This document shows, in pieces, positions 7,578 through 12,140 of a DNA stretch of 12,140 nt (position 1 is the first letter of the stretch; every line of letters starts with the position of its first letter). The DNA lies in contig JAPOPO010000121.1 in the NCBI GenBank assembly GCA_026712885.1, forward strand, positions 1-12,140. Direction: 5' to 3'. The notes under the pieces were generated by a model, which did not search any database, was not told the DNA's origin, and worked only from the letters and a program-made list of their open reading frames with translations. Position numbers and translations under genes: made by a program. Source of the DNA: Rhodospirillales bacterium. GTDB lineage: Bacteria > Pseudomonadota > Alphaproteobacteria > UBA828.

Positions 7578-8063
7578 ATGTCTTCCGGGCTGCACCGCCG
7601 GCCCGCCGGCGGGGCGATGGCAGTCGCGGCAGGTTTGCTCCTGTCGCTCGCCCTCCTGTGCGCGCCTGCTGCTGCGCGGGCGGACATGCAGGCCGGCTGG
7701 GAGGCGTATACGGCCGGCGATTACGAACGGGCGGTCGAAGTATGGCAGCCCCTGGCCCAGGCTGGCGACTATCAAGCAGCTTACGCGCTCGGCATGGCGT
7801 TTCAGATCATGGACCAGCCCGCGCAGTCGGTGCCCTGGTACGAACAGGCGGCCAGCGCGGGGCTGACCGAAGCGCAGATCCTGCTCGGCACGATCTATGC
7901 GCGCGGCGGTGACGTGCCCCGCGATCTCGTGCGCGCCTACGCCTGGCTTCACCGGGCGGCCGAGAAGAAGAGTCCGAACGCGCAGCTTATTCTCGATTCC
8001 GTCGCAGGCCTGATGACCGACGAAGAGATCGAAGCCGCGAAGGCGCTGAGCGCGACGCTGTAG
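7578..8063 (+). CDS. Exported Sel1/TPR-like repeat protein
   Basis: A 161-residue protein of alpha-helical Sel1-type repeats. Residues 1-35 form a Sec signal peptide: Arg7-Arg8, a hydrophobic core AVAAGLLLSLALL (15-27) and a predicted cut after ARA35. About three helical pairs follow: WEAYTAGDYERAVEVWQPLA (41-60), then roughly 67-98 with YALGMAF and WYEQAASAG, then 99-135 with LLGTIYARGGDVPRDLVRAYAWLHRAAE in two halves. The last repeat is the best Sel1 match. The C-terminus MTDEEIEAAKAL (146-157) is common in such proteins. ATG at 7578 follows CAGGG by 7 bases. It lies 17 bp behind rpmG, so shared transcription is likely though no functional tie is evident. A role as a periplasmic protein-protein adaptor is inferred from the fold only. 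Confidence 0.85.
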   Translation: MSSGLHRRPAGGAMAVAAGLLLSLALLCAPAAARADMQAGWEAYTAGDYERAVEVWQPLAQAGDYQAAYALGMAFQIMDQPAQSVPWYEQAASAGLTEAQILLGTIYARGGDVPRDLVRAYAWLHRAAEKKSPNAQLILDSVAGLMTDEEIEAAKALSATL

Positions 8064-8155
8064 AGCGCCTTACCCCTGGGCGTTAGATCGCCGACCAGGC
8101 CGCGCTAGTGCCCTGATCGAGAAGTTTGACTGCATCGACGAGGTGCCTCCCGCCA

Positions 8156-8187
8156 CGTCATGGCCGCACTCGTTGCGGCCATCCACG
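8156..8187 (+). repeat. REP-like palindromic element, copy 1
   Basis: The element reads CGTCA, then ATGGCCGCA-CTCGT-TGCGGCCAT (arms 8160-8168 and 8174-8182, perfect 9 bp), then TCCACG. This CGTCA-stem-TCCACG plan is the dispersed intergenic palindrome I know from many alphaproteobacterial genomes. Its partner copy is inverted 33 bp downstream. Confidence 0.6.
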
Positions 8188-8220
8188 TGTTTGCTCGGGG
8201 ATCTGCGGATCTGACTTGGC

Positions 8221-8250
8221 TGGACGCCCGGAACAAGGCCGGGCGTGACG
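8221..8250 (-). repeat. REP-like palindromic element, inverted copy 2
   Basis: On the minus strand it begins CGTCACGCCCGG and ends GGGCGTCCA, the same plan as copy 1. The arms ACGCCCGG (8224-8231) and CCGGGCGT (8239-8246) are a perfect 8 bp pair. The stem bases differ from copy 1 but remain complementary, as expected for a conserved structure. Copies 1 and 2 are in inverted orientation around a 33 bp spacer. Confidence 0.6.
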
Positions 8251-8385
8251 AGGGGATTTGCTGGGTCGGGGAGGCTGCACAGCCAACGCGAAATCATTCG
8301 AATGTGAGACACGGAACCCTGGCCTGTTCCCATCAAGAGTTGCCTGACCGTCGGGGCGCGCCGAGTCGGGCCGAACGGGCTGAAA

Positions 8386-8414
8386 TTGCGCCCTTTGGCG
8401 CTCTTGCATAGAGT
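8386..8414 (+). promoter_or_regulatory. Candidate promoter of the ABC transporter cluster
   Basis: TTGCGC (8386-8391) and TAGAGT (8409-8414) are separated by 17 bases, each matching four of six consensus positions. A start near 8421 leaves a leader of about 24 bases before the permease start codon. The dyad GCGCC/GGCGC (8388-8392 and 8397-8401) overlaps the -35 and spacer, a place where an operator could lie. Confidence 0.37.
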
Positions 8415-8444
8415 CGAGTCCGGTAGGTTGCGCGAAGGTACGCA

Positions 8445-9470
8445 TTGGCTCGTCCCAATCTGACGACCCGCTTCCTGGGCCTGGACCCGAATTCGCCGGC
8501 CGGGCGTCTCCTTGGCGCCGCAGAGCGCGCGATTGTCGACAACCCCACCGTCTTCACCGCCGGCATTCTGCTCTTGCTGTGGCTGATCCTGTCGCAGCTC
8601 TCGCCCTACTTCTTCACCGTCAGCAACCTGTTCGAGATCACGGTCCAGGCCGCCGTGATCGCACTGATCGCGGTCGGGCAGACCTTCGTTATCCTCTCCA
8701 AGGGCATCGATCTCTCGGTCGGCGCGATTCTCGCCGCCTCCGCGGTCACGTCCACCATGGTGATGGATGCCGGCTACGGCCTTGCGGCCGGCGTCATCGC
8801 CGGGATCGTCGTCGGCGCCTTCTTCGGCGCGGCCAACGGCGTCGCGGTCGGCTACATGCGGATTCCGCCTTTCGTCGCGACTCTCGGCATGATGGGAATC
8901 GCCCGCGGCTACGCGCTGATCATCACCGAAGGCATTCCCATCTTCAGAGTGGCGGACGGCTTCGAAATTCTCGGTCAGGGTCGGATCGGGGGCGTGGTGC
9001 CGGTGCCGACGGTCGCGACGCTCGGCCTTTATGCGGTGGGCGTGTTCGTGCTGCTCCGCACCCGGCTCGGCCGCTACACCGTCTCGATCGGGAGCAACGA
9101 GCAGGCGACCAAGGTCTCGGGCGTCAACGTCCCGCTTTACCTGATCCTGATCTACGGCCTGAGCGGCGTCACCGCCGGCATTGCGGGGCTCACCGAAGCC
9201 TCGCGCATCGGCAGCGGCCAGCCGGCGGGCGGGGGAGGCTACGAGCTCGACTCGATCGCCGCTGTGGTGATCGGCGGAACCAGCCTCTTCGGCGGCCAGG
9301 GCAGCCTGATCGCGTCGTGGATCGGGGCGCTCATTATCGCCACGCTGCGCAATGGGCTGAACGTGCTGGGCGTCTACGCCTTCTGGCAGCTAGTGGCCAT
9401 CGGTGCTATCTTGATCGCCGCCGTCTACATCGACAATTGGCGGCGTCTGAGGCGCGGTGGAGAACAATAA
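8445..9470 (+). CDS. ABC transporter permease, RbsC/branched-chain type (BPD_transp_2)
   Basis: A 341-residue integral membrane protein of the ribose/sugar permease family, forming the inner-membrane channel of an importer. Several hydrophobic helices are visible, e.g. about 37-53, 65-85, 92-108, 113-135, 186-204, 231-250, 270-282 and 312-328. Family signatures: GQTFVILSKGIDLSVG (78-93), RIPPFVATLGMMGIARG (139-155), the ATPase-contacting loop RLGRYTVSIGSNEQATKVSG (207-226), and ELDSIAAVVIGGTSLFGGQG (267-286). The frame has a stop at 8424-8426 and no ATG or GTG before the hydrophobic region, so TTG at 8445 is the start; GAAGG (8434-8438) lies 6 bases upstream. A binding-protein gene follows after 52 bp. 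No ATPase gene lies before it. A sugar or nucleoside-like substrate is inferred from the family. Confidence 0.92.
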   Translation: MARPNLTTRFLGLDPNSPAGRLLGAAERAIVDNPTVFTAGILLLLWLILSQLSPYFFTVSNLFEITVQAAVIALIAVGQTFVILSKGIDLSVGAILAASAVTSTMVMDAGYGLAAGVIAGIVVGAFFGAANGVAVGYMRIPPFVATLGMMGIARGYALIITEGIPIFRVADGFEILGQGRIGGVVPVPTVATLGLYAVGVFVLLRTRLGRYTVSIGSNEQATKVSGVNVPLYLILIYGLSGVTAGIAGLTEASRIGSGQPAGGGGYELDSIAAVVIGGTSLFGGQGSLIASWIGALIIATLRNGLNVLGVYAFWQLVAIGAILIAAVYIDNWRRLRRGGEQ

Positions 9471-9476
9471 CGAGGC

Positions 9477-9499
9477 CACGCGCCGGGCAACGGCGCGTG
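9477..9499 (+). promoter_or_regulatory. Intergenic hairpin between permease and binding protein
   Basis: CACGCGCC (9477-9484) and GGCGCGTG (9492-9499) form a perfect 8 bp stem with a 7-base loop. It starts 7 bases after the permease stop and ends 11 bases before the strong Shine-Dalgarno GGAGG (9511-9515) of the next gene. Stems in this position often protect the binding-protein message from decay from the permease side; that role here is inferred. Confidence 0.45.
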
Positions 9500-9522
9500 T
9501 GCCGTCACAGGGAGGAGTAACC

Positions 9523-10503
9523 ATGAAATTGCGTGTACCCATCATCAGGTCTCTACGCGCGGTGGCCGCGGCCGCCGTGATTGCCGCAGTGTCGGCAGCA
9601 GGCTTTGGCTCCGACGCATTCGCGGCGGACAAGACGTTGGCATGGATTCCGAAATCGACCGATTCGTCGTTCTGGCTCGCCATCAAGCGGGGCGCCGAAA
9701 AGGCCGGAGCGGAGCTCGGCTACGAGGTCCTCTATGTCGGCACCCAGGACCAGACGCAGATCGCGGGCCAGATCAACCTGGTCAACGACATGGTGACGCG
9801 CAGGATCGACGGCATCTTGATTGCCGCGACCGACGCCAAGGCGCTGTCGGCGCCGGTGACCAAGGCCATCGAGGCCGGCGTGCCGGTGATCACGGTCGAT
9901 TCCGGCATCGATCCCGACACCTCGCTCGCCTACATCGCCACCGACAACATCGGCGCCGCCAGGGCTGCAGCGGAGCACCTGGCGGGGCTGATCGGCGGCA
10001 AGGGCAAGGTCGGCGATATCGGCATCACCGCCGGCTCCCAGACCGGGTACGAGCGCGAGAACGGCTTCCTCGAAGAGATGAAGAACCACCCCGACATCGA
10101 GGTGCTGCCGGTGCAGTACTCGGAATGCAAGCCGGCCAAGGCGCTGAACATCGCCACCGACATACACACCGGCAATCCCGACCTCGTCGGCTTCTACGGC
10201 GCCTGTGACGGCGCCGGCACCGGCGCGGGTCAGCTCGCCAAGCAGAGAGATCTCGACCTCCGCATCGTCGCCTTCGACAGCTCGGCCGAGGAGTTCGAGC
10301 TGTTCAAGGAGGGCTATATCGACGCGCTCATCCTTCAGGACCCGTTCAAGATGGGCTATGACGGCGTCTATGCCATGGACAAGATCCTGAAGGGCGGGAC
10401 GGTCGAGCCCCGCGTCGTGGCGATTCCGGCGCAGGTGGTAACGCGGGAGAACATGAACGAGCCGGCGATCCAGAAGCTGCTGAGCGACATGGAGCTTCTG
10501 TAA
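9523..10503 (+). CDS. Periplasmic sugar-binding protein of ABC importer (RbsB-like)
   Basis: A 326-residue secreted solute-binding protein of periplasmic-binding type 1, cluster B. The frame is open further upstream, but ATG 9523 has the best Shine-Dalgarno in the window (GGGAGGAG) and starts directly on a signal peptide (1-34/35, ending DAFA-A). Mature lobe 1 has STDSSFWLAIKRGAEKAG (45-62), where Phe50-Trp51 sit at the aromatic ligand-stacking positions of RbsB. Other RbsB-equivalent pocket positions: VDSGID (125-130) has Asp126 but Ser instead of the sugar-binding Arg; Arg178 in GYEREN; Asp229 in ACDG; Asp252 in FDSS; and Gln272. The pocket is recognisably sugar-like but not ribose-type. 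It follows the RbsC-type permease by 52 bp, its likely partner. Ligand unknown. Confidence 0.9.
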   Translation: MKLRVPIIRSLRAVAAAAVIAAVSAAGFGSDAFAADKTLAWIPKSTDSSFWLAIKRGAEKAGAELGYEVLYVGTQDQTQIAGQINLVNDMVTRRIDGILIAATDAKALSAPVTKAIEAGVPVITVDSGIDPDTSLAYIATDNIGAARAAAEHLAGLIGGKGKVGDIGITAGSQTGYERENGFLEEMKNHPDIEVLPVQYSECKPAKALNIATDIHTGNPDLVGFYGACDGAGTGAGQLAKQRDLDLRIVAFDSSAEEFELFKEGYIDALILQDPFKMGYDGVYAMDKILKGGTVEPRVVAIPAQVVTRENMNEPAIQKLLSDMELL

Positions 10504-10539
10504 CCCTGACCAGGGTCGGGCGGGGCGCGCGGCCGCCCG
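10503..10539 (+). other. Two stems directly after the RbsB-like gene
   Basis: ACCCTG/CAGGGT (10503-10508 and 10511-10516) overlaps the last base of the stop codon and has too short a loop to fold fully. CGGGCGG/CCGCCCG (10517-10523 and 10533-10539) is a 7 bp stem with a 9-base loop. Neither is followed by T residues. Confidence 0.35.
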
Positions 10540-10558
10540 TCCGGTGCCGTGAACGAAC

Positions 10559-10592
10559 GGGCCTCCGTCGCAGCTTGTCGCGGCGGGGGCCC
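10559..10592 (+). promoter_or_regulatory. Strong 13 bp intergenic hairpin between two binding-protein genes
   Basis: The arms at 10559-10571 (GGGCCTCCGTCGC) and 10580-10592 (GCGGCGGGGGCCC) pair over all 13 positions as RNA, with two G-U wobbles and an 8-base loop. It ends 15 bases before the GAGGAG Shine-Dalgarno (10608-10613) of the BMP-family gene. AAATC follows instead of a T-run, so it is not a classical intrinsic terminator. It probably stabilises the upstream message or reduces readthrough into the next gene. Confidence 0.5.
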
Positions 10593-10621
10593 AAATCACC
10601 GTAGCAAGAGGAGAACCGACG

Positions 10622-11665
10622 ATGACACCGAAGTTGCACAGAATAGCTCTATCGACGCTCGCAGCGATCGGTCTGGCCGCGGTCATTACCGGCGCTGAGG
10701 CGCAGGAGATCGACACGATCGCGGTGCTGGTGCCCGAGCAGGGCACCGACTACGGCTGGAACCAGCAGGGCGTCGACGCGGCCAAGGCGGTCGGTGCCGC
10801 CATGGGCCTCGAGGTCATCTCGGCGGAAGGCCTCGGCTACGGCGACGTGCGCCCGACGCTGCGCGAGCTTGCGGCCGAGGGCGCCGACCTGATGATCGCG
10901 CACGCCAGCGGCTACAACACCGCAGCACCCGAGATCGCCGCCGAGACCAACGTCGCGGTCGCGATCGTCGACAATCCCGGTGCCGCAGCCGCAGGCCTCG
11001 TCGCCGACTACACCGTGAGCGGCCATCAGGGCGCCTACCTCGCCGGCATGCTGGCAGCGCAGCTCTCGCGTTCGGGCACTCTCGGCATCGTCGTCTCGGG
11101 CGAGCCGCCCTCCTGGAATTCGCAGTCCGCCGGCTTCGCCATGGGCGCACGCGCGGCCAACGCGGACGTCCAGCTCGTTTACGCGGTGATCGGCCCTGCG
11201 GCCTATGCCGATGCGGCGGGCGGCAAGCGGGTCACGGAATCGGTGATCGCGGCCGGCGCCGACATCGTCTTCGGCCAGGGCGATGGGTCCACCTTCGGCA
11301 TGCTCCAGGCGGTGGAGACGGTGCCTGCGGCCGACGGCGGCAAGGTGCTGTTCATCGACGTCATCGGCGACAAGACCGAGATCGACAAGGGCCACCTGCT
11401 CTCGTCGGTTGTCTGGAACCTGGTGCCGGTCTACAGCGCGATGGTCCAGGACATGAAGAGCGGCGCCTTCGGCACCGTGAATTACGCCATCCAGTTGGCC
11501 GACGATTCGGTCCAGCTGCTTCGGACGGCGCACATCTCCGACGACATGTGGGCGGGGCTGATGGACGCCCGGGCCAAGATCGTCGCAGGCGAGATCGAGG
11601 TGCCCGCGATCTGGGAGGCCACGGACGTGCGCGCGATGATGTCGTCGGTGGACGCGGCTGAGTAG
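10622..11665 (+). CDS. BMP-family ABC transporter substrate-binding protein (nucleoside-type)
   Basis: A 347-residue secreted binding protein of the BMP family (Med/BmpA/PnrA), whose known members bind nucleosides. A signal peptide covers 1-27 (cut AEA-Q); there is no lipobox cysteine, so it is periplasmic, unlike the lipoproteins of Gram-positives and spirochetes. Family landmarks: DYGWNQQGVDAAK (43-55), GYGDVRPTLREL (72-83), GHQGAYLAGMLAA (134-146), GADIVFGQGDGSTFGMLQA (212-230) and SSVVWNLVPVY (261-271). The ATG has GAGGAG 8 bases upstream. It comes 118 bp after the RbsB-like binding protein, to which it shows no recognisable family relation, and 115 bp before an ATPase of the type that usually partners BMP proteins. 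Purine or other nucleoside uptake is the best guess; the exact ligand cannot be read. Confidence 0.92.
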   Translation: MTPKLHRIALSTLAAIGLAAVITGAEAQEIDTIAVLVPEQGTDYGWNQQGVDAAKAVGAAMGLEVISAEGLGYGDVRPTLRELAAEGADLMIAHASGYNTAAPEIAAETNVAVAIVDNPGAAAAGLVADYTVSGHQGAYLAGMLAAQLSRSGTLGIVVSGEPPSWNSQSAGFAMGARAANADVQLVYAVIGPAAYADAAGGKRVTESVIAAGADIVFGQGDGSTFGMLQAVETVPAADGGKVLFIDVIGDKTEIDKGHLLSSVVWNLVPVYSAMVQDMKSGAFGTVNYAIQLADDSVQLLRTAHISDDMWAGLMDARAKIVAGEIEVPAIWEATDVRAMMSSVDAAE

Positions 11666-11680
11666 CCCACGCAGAGAACG

Positions 11681-11735
11681 CGGGCGACGCCCGGCGGCGG
11701 AGACGCATCGCTCGCCGGGCACGCCTGCCCGTTTT
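11681..11735 (+). promoter_or_regulatory. Attenuator-like alternative hairpins between BMP protein and ATPase
   Basis: Four complementary segments lie in a row: 1 CGGGC (11681-11685), 2 GCCCGGCG (11689-11696), 3 CGCCGGGC (11713-11720), 4 GCCCG (11727-11731) followed by TTTT. Segments 1:2 and 3:4 can form together; 2:3 (8 bp) excludes both. This has the topology of an attenuator. No sensor, leader peptide or known riboswitch is visible, so regulation is inference. Confidence 0.35.
11716..11735 (+). terminator. Candidate intrinsic terminator downstream of BMP-family gene
   Basis: CGGGC (11716-11720) and GCCCG (11727-11731) form a 5 bp GC stem with a 6-base loop, followed by TTTT (11732-11735). 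It is short, so partial termination is more likely than full. This would lower ATPase expression relative to the binding protein, a common need in ABC operons. Confidence 0.4.
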
Positions 11736-11780
11736 GCCTGCGGCCGGACAGCGCCGCGTAGACCATGAACCTGGTGTGAC

Positions 11781-12140
<360 letters not shown>

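Larger units (their letters stand above)
8064..8444. other. Non-coding stretch between Sel1 gene and ABC cluster
   Basis: No convincing gene is seen in these 381 bases on either strand; the open frames here run across palindromes and lack recognisable protein features. It holds a weak stem after the Sel1 stop (AGCGCC 8064-8069 with GGCGTT 8079-8084), a pair of inverted palindromic repeats (8156-8250), the 10 bp palindrome CATTCGAATG (8295-8304) and a candidate promoter (8386-8414). Confidence 0.6.

Noticed and set aside
8156..8250. CRISPR array
   Set aside because: Only two units, inverted rather than direct, with internal palindromes; this is a REP-like pair.
8070..8445. Minus-strand open frames of 88 and 95 codons in the gap before the permease
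   Set aside because: Both run across the palindromic repeat pair and show no ribosome site or protein family features.
9457..9522. N-terminal extension of the RbsB-like frame
   Set aside because: It overlaps the permease end and would put 22 polar residues before the signal peptide; GGGAGGAG before ATG 9523 is decisive.
9553..10746. Open frame of 397 codons on the minus strand opposite the RbsB-like gene
   Set aside because: The opposite strand encodes a complete binding protein with signal peptide and strong ribosome site; this frame shows no domain.

Overview
The window is GC-rich throughout and looks like chromosomal DNA of an alphaproteobacterium, probably Rhodospirillales or a related lineage. 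The evidence is the gene order dnaE–rpsB–tsf–pyrH, an S2 protein with a long acidic tail, an alphaproteobacterial L33 without zinc cysteines, and a pair of palindromic CGTCA…TCCACG repeats of the kind scattered through these genomes. The lineage is inferred from gene content, not from a search.

Left half, minus strand (1-5783): reading right to left, dnaE (replicative polymerase alpha subunit) is followed by rpsB, tsf and the first 62 codons of pyrH. The last three are spaced 28-29 bp apart and each has a recognisable Shine-Dalgarno, so they form a translation/UMP kinase operon. A 168 bp gap between dnaE and rpsB holds a candidate rpsB promoter and small hairpins.

Middle, plus strand (5968-8063): a divergent FMN-binding PPOX-fold protein and a cupin protein lie next to each other. 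A strong GC palindrome follows. Then come rpmG (55 codons, with a good TTGACA promoter) and, 17 bp behind it, a small exported Sel1/TPR-repeat protein.

A 381 bp non-coding stretch (8064-8444) carries two inverted palindromic repeats and a candidate promoter for the next cluster.

Right half, plus strand (8445-12140): an ABC import cluster. It holds an RbsC-type permease (TTG start), an RbsB-type periplasmic binding protein, a second binding protein of the unrelated BMP (nucleoside) family, and the start of an RbsA/YufO-type ATPase cut by the window edge. All four point the same way and the gaps between them contain strong hairpins. One of these gaps has mutually exclusive pairings resembling an attenuator. 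No ATPase lies near the first permease/binding-protein pair inside the window, so the downstream ATPase may serve it, or it may use one elsewhere.

Most of the window is ordinary housekeeping and transport DNA. I see no CRISPR, phage, transposase, tRNA or rRNA, and nothing that I can honestly call a new biological system. The most interesting points are the mixed two-binding-protein ABC cluster and its intergenic RNA structures.
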